The translations under genes were made by a program, and so were the position numbers. Of a stretch of 64,000 nucleotides of DNA, positions 38,892 to 48,807 are shown in pieces. Below the pieces are notes generated by a model. The model was not told the DNA's origin, searched no databases, and worked only from the letters and a program-made list of their open reading frames with translations. The stretch is from Sporosarcina sp. FSL K6-3457 (lineage in GTDB: Bacteria > Bacillota > Bacilli > Bacillales_A > Planococcaceae), in NCBI RefSeq assembly GCF_038007285.1, contig NZ_JBBOWX010000001.1:2001501-2065500 (forward strand), written 5' to 3'. Within the stretch, counting starts at the first letter, position 1. Every line of letters begins with the position of its first letter.

Positions 38892-40055
38892 ATGAATATT
38901 ACTACTATTAAACAAGTAGAAGTGTCAACGACTATAGGAAGTGCACCACAATTACCACAAACGGTAGCTGTTGAATTTGACAATGGCATTCAGACTGACT
39001 TGGCTGTGCGCTGGAACCCACTTAGTTCTGAACAATATCAACAAGCAGGAACCTATCAGATCGAAGGTGAAATACAGCTACAAGAATATCCAAATCCATT
39101 AGTGGAGCAAAGAGCAGATCCGTTTATTTATAAACATACAGATGGTTACTACTATTTTACAGGGTCTTATCCTGAATATGATCGCATTGTATTGAGAAGA
39201 GCGAAGTCCATAAAGAATCTTTCTACAGCTGAAGAAACAGTCATCTGGCGCAAACCAGATACAGGAATTATGTCCAAGCATATTTGGGCACCTGAACTCC
39301 ATTTCATTGATGGGAAATGGTATGTTCATTATGCTGCTGGGGATACGGATGATGTCTGGGCAATTCGTCCATATGTATTGGAATGTAGTGCCGAAAATCC
39401 TTTGCAAGGTGAGTGGATAGAAAAAGGACAAGTTAACACAGATTTCCAAAGTTTTTCTTTGGATGCGACGACGTTTGATAATAAAGGAAAGAGATACTTA
39501 GTGTGGGCACAAAAAGTAGATGATGATACAGTATCCAACTTATATATCGCAGAGATGACTAATCCATGGACAATTAAAGGGGGACAAACCGTATTATCGA
39601 CACCTGATTTGGAGTGGGAACAGCAAGGATTTTATGTTAATGAAGGTGCAGCTGTCATCAAGCGAAATGGCAAAGTGTTTATCACTTATTCCGCTAGTGC
39701 GACAGATGATCGTTATGTAATGGGCTTATTAACGGCTTCTGAAGACAGTGATTTAGTCGATCCTGCCTCATGGACAAAATCATTAGAGCCTATTTTTGCG
39801 ACGAATGAGGAAACTAAGGAATATGGGCCGGGTCATAATAGTTTCACGGTCGCCGAGGATGGCGTAACAGATCTTCTTGTCTATCATGCTCGTCCGTACA
39901 AGGAGATAGAAGGTAACTCGTTATACGATCATAATCGTCATGCACGCGTGCAACAACTATTTTGGGATCAACATGGAAACCCTTATCTCGGTTCCCCGGG
40001 ACAAATTATTGATACATCTAAACAAAAAGCAATTGCTGCAATTACTGTTCAATAA
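38892..40055 (+). CDS. GH43 exo-arabinofuranosidase-like enzyme with N-terminal Ig-like domain
   Basis: 387 residues, no signal peptide. About residues 5-62 look like a bacterial Ig-like domain (VAVEFDNGIQTDLAVRW, GTYQIEGEIQ), unusual in a cytosolic enzyme. The GH43 propeller follows with Asp76 (RADPFIY), Asp191 (SLDATTF) and Glu251 (VNEGAAVIKRNG). The HIWAPELHFIDGKWYVHYAAG and GPGHNSFTVAEDG stretches resemble the GH43 exo-1,5-arabinofuranosidase group. It is in the same operon as GH127 and the surface arabinanase. The N-terminal domain belongs more often to secreted proteins, so origin by recruitment of a secreted enzyme is possible. Confidence 0.85.
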   Translation: MNITTIKQVEVSTTIGSAPQLPQTVAVEFDNGIQTDLAVRWNPLSSEQYQQAGTYQIEGEIQLQEYPNPLVEQRADPFIYKHTDGYYYFTGSYPEYDRIVLRRAKSIKNLSTAEETVIWRKPDTGIMSKHIWAPELHFIDGKWYVHYAAGDTDDVWAIRPYVLECSAENPLQGEWIEKGQVNTDFQSFSLDATTFDNKGKRYLVWAQKVDDDTVSNLYIAEMTNPWTIKGGQTVLSTPDLEWEQQGFYVNEGAAVIKRNGKVFITYSASATDDRYVMGLLTASEDSDLVDPASWTKSLEPIFATNEETKEYGPGHNSFTVAEDGVTDLLVYHARPYKEIEGNSLYDHNRHARVQQLFWDQHGNPYLGSPGQIIDTSKQKAIAAITVQ

Positions 40056-40073
40056 TTCAGAGGGGGAAATAAT

Positions 40074-41936
40074 ATGAAACGAAATCTCTTTCTTAAGTAC
40101 GTCATGTTATTGTTACTAACCACTCTAGTCATACCTTCCGCTGTATTTGCAGACGACACTGAAGTTGAAATTCCGACATTTACTGAAGGATCTGTCCATG
40201 ATCCTTCAGTCATTAAAGTAGATGATACGTATTATGTATTCGGTTCTCATTTAGGAGTAGCTAAAACAAAGGATTTTATGAATTGGACGACTGTTGCGGC
40301 AGGTGTAAATCCGAATAATCCGATGTTTGATAATGTTGTAGAAGAACTAAAGGAAGCGCTGGAATGGGTGGAATCCGATACATTATGGGCACCGGATGTC
40401 ATTGAATTGAATGGTAAGTTTTATATGTATTACAACGCCTGTGAAGGCAGTTCGCCGCGCTCGGCAATGGGAGTCGCTGTAGCAGACGATATCGAAGGTC
40501 CTTATAAAGACCAAGGGATTTTCCTGAAATCAGGCATGTGGAATCAGGCTAGTGAAGATGGAAAAACATATAATGCGAACATTCATCCAAATGCTGTTGA
40601 CCCACATGCATTCCTAGATAAGGATGGTAAGCTTTGGTTAGTTTATGGGTCATATTCGGGTGGTATTTTCATTTTACAAATGGATGCTGCAACAGGACTC
40701 CCACTTGAAGGGCAAGGCTATGGGAAAAAGTTAATGGGCGGTAATCATAGTCGGATGGAAGGTCCTTATATTCAATATGTTCCAGAAACAGGATACTACT
40801 ATCTCTATGTAACATTTGGTGGTCTTGGAGCTGATGGTGGCTATAATATGCGCGTCGTTCGCTCAGAAAATCCTGATGGACCGTATGTGGATGCAGAAGG
40901 TAATGACATGACGACAGTCCGTGGTGCCAATGGAACTTTTTTTGATGACAAATCGATTGAACCATACGGCGTGAAATTGATAGGCAATTACCTATTTGAA
41001 AATATGACGAGTAATTCGGCAGGAATAGGTTATGTATCCCCAGGACATAACTCCGTGTTTTATGATGAAGAAACAGGTAAGCAATTATTATTATTTCATA
41101 GTCGATTTCCACAAAGAGGAGAGCAACATGAAATTCGAGTCCATCAACTGTTCATGAATGATGAGGGATGGCCGGTTGTAGCTCCTTATCGATATGCCGG
41201 GGAAAAACTAGAGAAAGTTTCTTCGGCGGAAGTGAGTGGAGACTATAAATTCATCAATCATGGTAAAGAAATTACTGAGAAAATCAAGAAGTCCGTTATG
41301 ATCAGCTTACTCGCAGATGGTGCGATTGCTGGAGAAGTTAATGGGACATGGACAATTGAGGGAGACAACAAAGCGAATCTGATCATTGATGATCATGCTT
41401 ATCATGGTGTTTTTCTGAAGCAATGGGATCCGATTTCCAAAAGTGACGTCATGACATTTACAGCTGTATCGGAACAAGGAATGACGATTTGGGGAAGTCA
41501 GCAAGAAGAGATGTCTGATGAAGATACGGTTGGGTATGTAAAAAAGGTATTGAAACTTGGGGATACGAGAGCCATTATTGCCGACATATCGCTTCCTACA
41601 ACGAGTAGCTTTAATACGGAAATTTCTTGGAAGTCTTCCGATTCTTCGATTATTTCTGAGCAAGGAGCTGTCACAAGACCTTACGCTAAGGAAACTGCCA
41701 CGGTTACATTAACAGCTACAATTAGTAAAAACGCAATAATAGCAACAAAAAGCTTTAAAGTCGTCGTATTGCCAACGGATGGGGCGGAATCTGTCAGCGA
41801 AGAAAAAACAGATGTAGCGGCTGCCGCTGTTACAAAGACAACCAATCAAGGGGTATGGATTGGTCTGATGTTACTAGCAATAGGAATAGTTATTTTTGTT
41901 GTTATCAGGAAAAAACGGCTGAATGGCGATAAATAA
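40074..41936 (+). CDS. abnA: Surface-tethered GH43 endo-arabinanase
   Basis: 620 residues. The signal peptide (residues 1-26, ending VFA) exports it. The GH43 propeller has Asp43 (VHDPSV), Asp176 (AVDPHAFLD) and Glu229 (MEGPYIQ). About 390-480 is the beta domain found in AbnA-type arabinanases, then about 485-570 an Ig-like repeat (ISLPTTSSFNTEISWKSSDSS). A C-terminal membrane helix (GVWIGLMLLAIGIVIFVVI) with a basic tail anchors it without LPXTG. It would cut arabinan backbone at the cell surface and supply oligosaccharides to the importer. GAGGGGG precedes the ATG. Endo action is inferred from similarity to AbnA/Abn2. Confidence 0.9.
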   Translation: MKRNLFLKYVMLLLLTTLVIPSAVFADDTEVEIPTFTEGSVHDPSVIKVDDTYYVFGSHLGVAKTKDFMNWTTVAAGVNPNNPMFDNVVEELKEALEWVESDTLWAPDVIELNGKFYMYYNACEGSSPRSAMGVAVADDIEGPYKDQGIFLKSGMWNQASEDGKTYNANIHPNAVDPHAFLDKDGKLWLVYGSYSGGIFILQMDAATGLPLEGQGYGKKLMGGNHSRMEGPYIQYVPETGYYYLYVTFGGLGADGGYNMRVVRSENPDGPYVDAEGNDMTTVRGANGTFFDDKSIEPYGVKLIGNYLFENMTSNSAGIGYVSPGHNSVFYDEETGKQLLLFHSRFPQRGEQHEIRVHQLFMNDEGWPVVAPYRYAGEKLEKVSSAEVSGDYKFINHGKEITEKIKKSVMISLLADGAIAGEVNGTWTIEGDNKANLIIDDHAYHGVFLKQWDPISKSDVMTFTAVSEQGMTIWGSQQEEMSDEDTVGYVKKVLKLGDTRAIIADISLPTTSSFNTEISWKSSDSSIISEQGAVTRPYAKETATVTLTATISKNAIIATKSFKVVVLPTDGAESVSEEKTDVAAAAVTKTTNQGVWIGLMLLAIGIVIFVVIRKKRLNGDK

Positions 41937-41954
41937 GTGGAAAGGGTGAGGGAA

Positions 41955-42203
41955 TTGACATGTAAAGGTTGCTCACAATCAGTCATCGTTTCGGATGTTG
42001 AAATCCAACAGCTCATTAAGGAGCAACTTCAATATGAAATCGATATTGTGGAGGATAATCTCTATAACAAAAGGCTTGCAGTGTGCAAAAGCTGTCCCTC
42101 ACTTGTTTATGATACAACGTGTGGCTATTGTGGGTGTTTTGTCCAATTCAGAGCAAAGTTAATAAATAAGCAGTGCCCAAATCCAAGTGGTCCAAAGTGG
42201 TAA
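41955..42203 (+). CDS. Small eight-cysteine protein (DUF6171-like)
   Basis: A small protein of about 82 residues with cysteines in CKGC, CKSC, and CGYCGC plus a final Cys, a likely double zinc ribbon. The start is uncertain: GTG at 41937 immediately follows the upstream stop with no ribosome-binding site, while GAAAGGGTGAG at 41940-41950 favours the TTG at 41955, giving a protein that begins MTCKGCSQSV. Similar short proteins occur widely in Firmicutes without known function. Its position between the arabinanase and GH4 genes suggests co-transcription; no functional link is visible. Confidence 0.7.
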   Translation: MTCKGCSQSVIVSDVEIQQLIKEQLQYEIDIVEDNLYNKRLAVCKSCPSLVYDTTCGYCGCFVQFRAKLINKQCPNPSGPKW

Positions 42204-42271
42204 CATCTGGTGCTTGATATTGGTTACATTGAGGTCGGATTTTATTAGTTGTAATAGAAGGGAGTTATTGT

Positions 42272-43774
42272 ATGTCATTTAAAATTGCGTTTATTGGTGC
42301 TGGTAGTATTGGGTTTACGAGATCGTTGCTACGAGATTTATTAGCCGTGTCTGAATTTCAACAAATTGAGGTTGCTTTTACGGATATCAACGCAAGTAAC
42401 TTAGATATGGTGACGCAACTTTGTCAACGCGATATCAATGACAATGGGTTATCGATTAAGATTCAAGCGACTACTGATCGAAAAGCTGCATTAGAAGGGG
42501 CTAAATACATTTTTAATGTTGTGCGCATCGGTGGATTAGAAGCGTTTAAAACCGATATTGAAATTCCGCTAAAATACGGAGTCGATCAATGCGTAGGGGA
42601 TACATTAAGCGCTGGTGGTATTATGTATGGGCAACGTGGCATCGCGGAAATGTTGGCGATTTGTAAGGACATTCGGGAAGTTGCTGCTGAGGATTGCCTG
42701 CTGCTGAACTATGCAAACCCAATGGCGATGCTTACATGGGCTTGCAATCAATATGGCGGAGTCAAAACAATTGGATTATGTCATGGTGTTCAACATGGCC
42801 ATCAACAACTTGCTGATGTATTTAATCTGAAAAAAGAGGAAGTCGATATTGTTTGTGCAGGCATTAATCATCAGACATGGTATATCCAAGTGAAACATGA
42901 CGGCATCGATCTAACGGATAAGGTACTTGAGGCATTTGAAAAACATCCAGAGTTTCCAATCACGGAAAAAGTGCGTATCGATATGTTAAAGCGATTTGGC
43001 TACTATAGTACAGAATCCAATGGACACCTGAGTGAATATGTGCCATGGTATAGAAAAAATCGAGAGGACATACTCAATTGGATTGACCTAGGTGTATGGA
43101 TTAATGGTGAAACAGGCGGTTATTTACGGGTTTGTACGGAAGGACGAAATTGGTTTGAAATTGATTTTCCAAACTGGATGAAAGATCCTGCGTTGGAATA
43201 TAAACAAGAAAATCGAAGTGAAGAACACGGGTCCTATATTATAGAAGGATTAGAAACTGGTCGTGTCTATAGAGGTCATTTTAATGTCATTAATAACGGT
43301 GTTATCGCTAATTTACCAAATGATGCGATTATCGAGGCACCTGGCTATGTGGATCGCAATGGTATTAACATGCCATTTGTCGGGGATTTACCTCTTGGTT
43401 GTGCGGCAGTGTGTAATGTCAGTATTTCTGTGCAGAGACTAGCAGTTGAAGCGGCTGTCCATGGTGACGATAAACTACTACGACAGGCGATGATGATGGA
43501 TCCGCTTGTAGGTGCTGTTTGTAACCCAAATGAAATTTGGCAAATGGTTGACGAAATGCTAGTGGCTCAGAGCCAGTGGTTGCCACAATATGAACAAGCA
43601 GTCAAAGAAGCGGCTTATAGACTAGATAATCATACATTACTTCCAACGCAAGACTATAAAGGTGCGGCACGTCTCCAGGTGAAAACTGTGGAAGAAATGT
43701 CCCTTGATCGAGATGAAGCGAATAAAAATGCCGGAGAAGCTGACAAGGCTAAAGTGCGACCCGCAAGTAATTGA
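42272..43774 (+). CDS. GH4 NAD/Mn-dependent glycosidase (alpha-galactosidase-like)
   Basis: 500 residues, cytosolic. Family GH4 cleaves by oxidation at C3 and elimination, needing NAD and Mn2+. Seen: Rossmann motif IAFIGAGSIGFTRSLL, the acidic end of beta-2 FTDIN, NVVRIGG, LLNYANPMAM, and the metal ligands Cys170 (GLCHGVQH) and His200 (GINHQTWY), matching Cys174/His203 of characterised members. The sequence is closest in feel to MelA-type alpha-galactosidases, but LplD-type alpha-galacturonidases share the same motifs, and pectic side chains would suit either. AAGGGAG precedes the ATG. It is the last gene of the arabinan locus. Confidence 0.85.
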   Translation: MSFKIAFIGAGSIGFTRSLLRDLLAVSEFQQIEVAFTDINASNLDMVTQLCQRDINDNGLSIKIQATTDRKAALEGAKYIFNVVRIGGLEAFKTDIEIPLKYGVDQCVGDTLSAGGIMYGQRGIAEMLAICKDIREVAAEDCLLLNYANPMAMLTWACNQYGGVKTIGLCHGVQHGHQQLADVFNLKKEEVDIVCAGINHQTWYIQVKHDGIDLTDKVLEAFEKHPEFPITEKVRIDMLKRFGYYSTESNGHLSEYVPWYRKNREDILNWIDLGVWINGETGGYLRVCTEGRNWFEIDFPNWMKDPALEYKQENRSEEHGSYIIEGLETGRVYRGHFNVINNGVIANLPNDAIIEAPGYVDRNGINMPFVGDLPLGCAAVCNVSISVQRLAVEAAVHGDDKLLRQAMMMDPLVGAVCNPNEIWQMVDEMLVAQSQWLPQYEQAVKEAAYRLDNHTLLPTQDYKGAARLQVKTVEEMSLDRDEANKNAGEADKAKVRPASN

Positions 43775-43858
43775 ATGATCACTTTTCCAAACTCGCTCTC
43801 TTCTTTTGTATATAATGATGAAGAGGGCGAATTTCGAAAAAAAGAAAGAGGTATTTCA

Positions 43859-44749
43859 ATGATCAATCAACTGCGTAAAATCTATCCATCACTGATTATT
43901 TATGCCGAAGGTGAAGACAATTTAGATCCTACATATAAGTGGTTTGTGATGAATGACGATAACATTATTGGCATTCATGAAGAGGAGTTAACTCAAAAGG
44001 ATACATCCGTATTGGCCACTTTTCTAGTGCCTTATAACGTGAACTTTCCGATACCTACGGATGAAGAACAAAAGTGGAGTAAAGTAATTCATGGGGCTGA
44101 ATCAAGTACAAGTTCTGCATTAAAATGGACAAGTCCTTATCGCTTTGTCTACTTTTCAATTAAAAAAAATGAAGTGGATCCTATTGTCTTTAAAAGTGCA
44201 ATACAGGAACTATTTACTAAACCAGTTCCTATTTTATGGGCCAATAGCTCTGAAGGAATCATTATTGAGGAACAAACAACAGCTGAAGACAGTACATCTT
44301 ATGAACAAATTATTGATTTATTAATGAGTGATTTATATGTCAAAATCAACTTCTTTGTGGGCCCTTATCGACAAGGACAGGAAGGGATTGCACAACATTA
44401 TCATTCTTTACTTAATGCGGCTAAAAACGTATTTATTTATTCAAATAAGGCAGTTGTCACGTACATTGACGCTATCCCTTATTTATTGATTCATCAAACG
44501 GATGAAGACTTCCGTTCTGATATGAGCCAAACTGTTTTGCAAGAATATCGAGACGATGAGGAAACATTAAAAATGATTGAAACGTTTGTACAGTGTAATC
44601 TGAATTTATCGGAAACATCAAAAGCCTTACATATGCACCGCAATAGTTTACAATATCGGCTGGACCGTTTTTTGGAGAAAACGGGCATAGATATACGGCA
44701 ATTTCACCAAGCAATGACCGTGTATTTGGCATTGTTGGCGAGAAAATAA
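43859..44749 (+). CDS. PucR/CdaR-type HTH regulator, intact left copy
   Basis: 296 residues. The C-terminal 60 residues are the PucR-type helix-turn-helix (ETFVQCNLNLSETSKALHMH, RNSLQYRLDRFLEKTG). The N-terminal part (INQLRKIYPSLIIY, VPYNVNFPIPTDEE) and middle (GPYRQGQEGIAQHYHSLLNA) resemble the sensory part of sugar-diacid-type regulators. The frame is open from 43775, but AAAGAAAGAGG sits before the ATG at 43859, and the paralogue at 52891 starts at the equivalent place. A TATAAT lies 48 bp before the ATG in both copies. The target genes are unknown. Confidence 0.85.
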   Translation: MINQLRKIYPSLIIYAEGEDNLDPTYKWFVMNDDNIIGIHEEELTQKDTSVLATFLVPYNVNFPIPTDEEQKWSKVIHGAESSTSSALKWTSPYRFVYFSIKKNEVDPIVFKSAIQELFTKPVPILWANSSEGIIIEEQTTAEDSTSYEQIIDLLMSDLYVKINFFVGPYRQGQEGIAQHYHSLLNAAKNVFIYSNKAVVTYIDAIPYLLIHQTDEDFRSDMSQTVLQEYRDDEETLKMIETFVQCNLNLSETSKALHMHRNSLQYRLDRFLEKTGIDIRQFHQAMTVYLALLARK

Positions 44750-44769
44750 CTTGATTTAGAGCGTACGTA

Positions 44770-44818
44770 ATGAGCACATTACCCAGAAAAACTTCTGGAG
44801 TAATGTGCTCATATTTTT
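44770..44818. terminator. Bidirectional terminator between convergent genes
   Basis: A long stem, TGAGCACATTAC + CCAGA pairing with TCTGG + GTAATGTGCTCA, followed by ATATTTTTTC on the plus strand. It separates the regulator at 43859 from the minus-strand AraC gene. Confidence 0.9.
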
Positions 44819-44821
44819 TCA

Positions 44822-46069
44822 TCATTCCTCTAAAAGATAACTTCTTTCTTTATATTGTTTTGGGGTAATACCGACATGTTTTTTGAAGACTTTTGTAAAA
44901 TAACTTTGGTCAGAAAAGTTGAGTAATGCAGAGACTTCGGAAAAAGGTGTATTACTATATAAAATCAACTTTTTTGCTTCATTAACTTGCTCTTGTTGTC
45001 TAAATTCGCTCAAAGAAATACCGACTTCTTTTTTAAATAAGGAGGACAGATGTTGGGGGCTTAGTCCAATCATTTCTGCTATATCATTATGATTAATATT
45101 TTCATAAATATTAGTAAAGATGTAATTTTGACAGAGGGTAATCGTCTTAGAATAACGATTTTTCTTAATTTGTGAAACTTTATACGTAAATGTATATCGA
45201 ACTTCTTGGGCTAATTCTTTAATTTCATTGAAGTTATTCAATTCCTCAAGCTGTTGTATAAAAGTATCACTTAAGGCAAAGGCAAATTCAGGATGTAGCC
45301 CTCCTTCAATTGAAGACCGGGTTACTAATGTGATGAGGACGATGATATTATTTTTTAATGAACGAATATAGCTAGATTTTGATAAAATACCAACACTTTC
45401 TTCATCTCTTAAAATAGAAAAATCCTTTAAATCTTCTACCCTTCCTTCTTTAATTATATTAAAAATTTCTTTTTCAAGTAAAGGATCATGATGTAATACT
45501 CCTGACTGCAAATTTTTGGAAGCAATTGAAATTACCTTCTTATTTATTTCCACGGTTTGAATAAGTTCGTTGTTCTTGCTCAACACTTTTCCAATAGGAA
45601 GTAAAATTCCATTGAATAATTTAAACGCCATTATGCCGATGTCTATTAGTTTCTCATATGTAAAAGTTGGGATAACTTTATAATAATTAAAGACTTGTTC
45701 GCGGGAAAAAAATCCTTGAACATCATTTATCAGTCCGTTTAACTCTATTTTAGAAAATTCGTGTGGTTTTGAAGGTCCAATTAAAACTGTTCCATTAAAA
45801 TCATCATTAAGAAAAATACTTATTAATATGTAATTTTCTGAAAGGAGGGTTTTCCTTATGACTGGAAAGCTGGATTGTTCATTAGGATTGAACTGCATCG
45901 TATTAAATAAATTTTGTTTTTCATTTTTATATAAAGGATTTAGGACTTGATTATTTATACATTCGAAAGCGACATTCCCATTAGGTTCGATGAATAAAGT
46001 TGCTAAGTCAAAAGTATTGGAAACGAGTTTACATAAACTCTTAATTACATCGATGTTGGAGCTCATCAT
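44822..46069 (-). CDS. AraC-family regulator of the beta-glucoside island
   Basis: 415 residues. The last 100 residues hold the two AraC helix-turn-helix units (NHNDIAEMIGLSPQHLSSLFKKEVG, PFSEVSALLNFSDQSYFTKVFKKHVGITPKQYKE). The N-terminal 300 residues have no clear cupin, but contain a sensory-like region with a Cys-containing start (IKSLCKLVSNTFDLATLF), as in PocR-type AraC proteins. TAGGAGTG precedes the ATG at 46069. It is divergent from the GH3 gene and probably activates the GH3-symporter-GH1 genes in response to a beta-glucoside; that is inferred from position. Confidence 0.85.
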   Translation of the reverse strand: MMSSNIDVIKSLCKLVSNTFDLATLFIEPNGNVAFECINNQVLNPLYKNEKQNLFNTMQFNPNEQSSFPVIRKTLLSENYILISIFLNDDFNGTVLIGPSKPHEFSKIELNGLINDVQGFFSREQVFNYYKVIPTFTYEKLIDIGIMAFKLFNGILLPIGKVLSKNNELIQTVEINKKVISIASKNLQSGVLHHDPLLEKEIFNIIKEGRVEDLKDFSILRDEESVGILSKSSYIRSLKNNIIVLITLVTRSSIEGGLHPEFAFALSDTFIQQLEELNNFNEIKELAQEVRYTFTYKVSQIKKNRYSKTITLCQNYIFTNIYENINHNDIAEMIGLSPQHLSSLFKKEVGISLSEFRQQEQVNEAKKLILYSNTPFSEVSALLNFSDQSYFTKVFKKHVGITPKQYKERSYLLEE

Positions 46070-46171
46070 TTATTATCCACTCCTAAATTTTTTTGAAAAC
46101 TAAAGAATCTAAAGGTTTAGGTTATATTACCAAAGATATTATAAAAATACCATAAGTGTTTTTTGTAGAAT

Positions 46172-46200
46172 GTTAATCTACATTTAGAAAGCAGATTAAC
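46172..46200. promoter_or_regulatory. Inverted repeat between AraC and GH3 genes
   Basis: GTTAATCT (46172-46179) and AGATTAAC (46193-46200) form a perfect 8-bp inverted repeat in the divergent spacer, a candidate operator or leader hairpin. Confidence 0.4.
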
Positions 46201-46299
46201 AGAAGAGGAAATTGAATGATAGGGGGTCATAAATAGCTGAATTCTGAAATGTTAAGGCATTTATTATTACGGATAAAATAGTAAGTTGGAGGAATTTAT

Positions 46300-48594
46300 A
46301 TGAGCCGAAATATCGGGAAGTTAATCAAAGAAATGACATTGGAAGAAAAAGTTGGTTTATGTTCAGGGTTGGATTTTTGGAGGATGAAGGGAATAGAAAG
46401 ACTAGGAATTCCATCAATTATGGTAACTGATGGGCCACATGGGGTTCGGAAACAAAAGGGTGGAGCAGATAACTTAGGAATTTTTGATAGTGTTCCGGCG
46501 ACCTGTTTTCCATCAGCTGTTGGAATGGCGAGTTCTTGGAATCGAAAATTGATCAAAAGAGTAGGGGAAGCCTTGGGAGAGGAATGTCAAGCTGAAGATG
46601 TGGCCATTTTACTTGGACCAGCTGCAAATATTAAGCGTTCTCCTCTTTGTGGTAGAAACTTTGAATATTTTTCAGAAGACCCGTATCTTTCGTCTGAAAT
46701 GGCAGCTAATCACATTGAAGGGGTCCAAAGCCAAGGTGTAGGTACTTCTTTAAAACATTTTGCAGTCAATAACCAAGAATATCGTAGAATGTCAATCAAT
46801 GCAATTGTTGACGAAAGAACAATTCGTGAAATTTATCTAGCTAGTTTTGAAGGCGCTATCAAGCAGTCGCAACCGTGGACAGTCATGGCGGCTTATAACA
46901 AAGTGAACGGAGAATTCGCTTCAGAGAATAGCTATTTATTAAACGATATTTTAAAAGAAGAATGGGGCTTTGAGGGGTTTGTAGTTTCCGATTGGGGTGG
47001 AGTAAATGAACGTGTGGAAGGCTTGGCAAATGGTCTGGAACTTGAGATGCCCCCAACTGGCGGACTTGGAGATCAAAAAATTATAAATGCAGTAAAAAGT
47101 GGGGAACTGTCGGAGATAAAGTTGGACAAGGCGGTAGAGAGATTGCTGACGATTATTTTTAAAGCTGCTGATAACAAGAAAGATAACGCAATTTTCGACA
47201 TGAAAGCGCATCATCAACTGGCAAGAGAGGTAGCTAGAGAAAGTATGGTACTTCTAAAAAATGAGGACCAGATTCTTCCGCTGAAGAAAGAAGAGGCAGT
47301 TGCAGTAATTGGGGCATTTGCCAAGACACCAAGATATCAAGGGGGAGGAAGTTCCCGTATCAACCCTACAAAACTAGAAAATATTGTAGCTGAAATTGAG
47401 AGTGTAGCTGATAATGGGAATGTTTTGTTTGCAGAAGGTTATAGCCTTGATAGTGATGAGGTAGATGAAAAGTTAATCAATGAAGCAAAAGAAGTGGCAA
47501 TAAATGCAGAGACAGTAGTCCTCTTTGTTGGTCTTCCTGATCGCTATGAATCAGAAGGTTACGATCGTGAGCATTTACGTATACCAGAAAATCATGTGTC
47601 GCTAATAGAAGCAATTGCAGAAGTTAACCAAAATATTGTTGTTGTATTAAGTAATGGAGCCCCAATCGAAATGCCATGGATTAATAAAGTGAAAGGGTTG
47701 CTTGAAGGCTATTTAGGTGGTCAGGCACTTGGTGGTGCAATCGCTGACTTGCTATTTGGGGAAGCGAATCCAAGTGGGAAACTAGCTGAAAGCTTTCCAA
47801 AACGATTAAGTGATAATCCTTCATTCCTAAACTTCCCAGGTGAAGGAGATAAAGTGGAATATAAAGAAGGTATTTTTGTAGGTTATCGATACTATGATAA
47901 GAAAGAAATTGAGCCTTTATTCTCATTTGGCTTCGGGTTAAGTTATACAAGTTTTGAATATAGCAATCTTAAGAGTAACAGAAAGGAAATGAAGGATAGC
48001 GAAACCGTAACGATAACAGTAAATGTGAAAAACACAGGAGATGTTGCAGGAAAAGAAGTAGTCCAGCTCTATATAAAAGATGTGGTGAGTACGGTGATTA
48101 GACCAGAAAAAGAGCTTAAGGGCTTTGAAAAAGTTGAATTGCAGCCAAGTGAGGAGCAAACCGTAACATTCCAACTTAGTAGACGAGCGTTTGCTTACTA
48201 CAATACTGAATTGGAAGATTGGCATGTGGAAACAGGGGATTTTGAAATTCTCATCGGAAAGTCTTCTAAAGAAATTATACTGCAAGACACCATTTTTATT
48301 GAATCTACTGTTGATGTTAAAAAGTCTGTTCATAGAAATACAACGGTGGGTGATTTGATGGCTGATCCAATTCTTGCGCCACTTGCCCGGAAACTGACAG
48401 CAAAAATGAATGCAGGAAGCTCAACGAATAATGTGTCTGACAATGATAAAGCAAGCGAAATGGTCACTGCCGTAATGAAAGATTTACCATTGCGGGCTAT
48501 TGTGAATTATAGCAACGGAGCATTTACAGAAGAGATGCTGACAGATATGATTCAGCTTTTAAATGAAGAGCAGTATAAGGGAAATTCAGTATAA
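46300..48594 (+). CDS. GH3 beta-glucosidase
   Basis: 764 residues, no signal peptide, cytosolic. Hydrolyses beta-glucosides with retention. N-terminal TIM barrel: [52 protein letters not shown] and nucleophile Asp231 in FVVSDWGG. The (alpha/beta)6 sandwich follows ([46 protein letters not shown]), then a fibronectin III-like domain ([11 protein letters not shown]). About 100 further residues after it include [10 protein letters not shown] and are typical of long bacterial GH3s. GGAGGAA precedes the ATG. Beta-xylosidase or alpha-L-arabinofuranosidase activity also occurs in GH3 and cannot be excluded. Confidence 0.93.
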   Translation: MSRNIGKLIKEMTLEEKVGLCSGLDFWRMKGIERLGIPSIMVTDGPHGVRKQKGGADNLGIFDSVPATCFPSAVGMASSWNRKLIKRVGEALGEECQAEDVAILLGPAANIKRSPLCGRNFEYFSEDPYLSSEMAANHIEGVQSQGVGTSLKHFAVNNQEYRRMSINAIVDERTIREIYLASFEGAIKQSQPWTVMAAYNKVNGEFASENSYLLNDILKEEWGFEGFVVSDWGGVNERVEGLANGLELEMPPTGGLGDQKIINAVKSGELSEIKLDKAVERLLTIIFKAADNKKDNAIFDMKAHHQLAREVARESMVLLKNEDQILPLKKEEAVAVIGAFAKTPRYQGGGSSRINPTKLENIVAEIESVADNGNVLFAEGYSLDSDEVDEKLINEAKEVAINAETVVLFVGLPDRYESEGYDREHLRIPENHVSLIEAIAEVNQNIVVVLSNGAPIEMPWINKVKGLLEGYLGGQALGGAIADLLFGEANPSGKLAESFPKRLSDNPSFLNFPGEGDKVEYKEGIFVGYRYYDKKEIEPLFSFGFGLSYTSFEYSNLKSNRKEMKDSETVTITVNVKNTGDVAGKEVVQLYIKDVVSTVIRPEKELKGFEKVELQPSEEQTVTFQLSRRAFAYYNTELEDWHVETGDFEILIGKSSKEIILQDTIFIESTVDVKKSVHRNTTVGDLMADPILAPLARKLTAKMNAGSSTNNVSDNDKASEMVTAVMKDLPLRAIVNYSNGAFTEEMLTDMIQLLNEEQYKGNSV

Positions 48595-48648
48595 GTAAGT
48601 AGGGAAACACTAGGGCAGTATGTTAGTAACTTCTGAAATAGAAAATAA

Positions 48649-48676
48649 TCTCTTCTAGTTATCATTCTAGAAGAGA
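48649..48676 (+). terminator. Hairpin after the GH3 gene
   Basis: A 10-bp perfect stem, TCTCTTCTAG with CTAGAAGAGA, 8-nt loop; the T tail is weak (ATATCTTCTTT), so termination may be partial. Confidence 0.6.
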
Positions 48677-48748
48677 ATATCTTCTTTAAATTTCATAAAA
48701 AGAACAGAATTTTTACTGCAAAGTCGATGAAACTATTTTCGTTGATTT

Positions 48749-48762
48749 TGAAAGCGTTGCCA
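48749..48762 (+). promoter_or_regulatory. cre site upstream of the symporter gene
   Basis: TGAAAGCGTTGCCA matches the cre consensus with one mismatch. It lies 46 bp before the chosen start codon, which supports the view that 48727-48807 is leader and not coding. Confidence 0.6.
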
Positions 48763-48807
48763 TTATTTGAGTGGATAAAGGTTGGGAAAGAAAAGGAGGA
48801 GAAGAAT

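Noticed and set aside
42272..43774. GH4 gene as 6-phospho-alpha-glucosidase
   Set aside because: No PTS gene is present in the window and the CHGVQH metal motif is closer to MelA-type proteins; left as alpha-galactosidase-like.
44760..44770. GCGTACGTAA as an AraR box
   Set aside because: It lies between convergent gene ends, has no promoter or second box nearby and matches only the core.
44472..44825. 117-codon minus-strand frame across the regulator end and terminator
   Set aside because: It reads through a strong hairpin and the antisense of a conserved helix-turn-helix; a similar shadow occurs at the second copy.
48727..48807. N-terminal extension of the symporter
   Set aside because: It overlaps a cre site, lacks a ribosome-binding site and would add residues absent from the family start.
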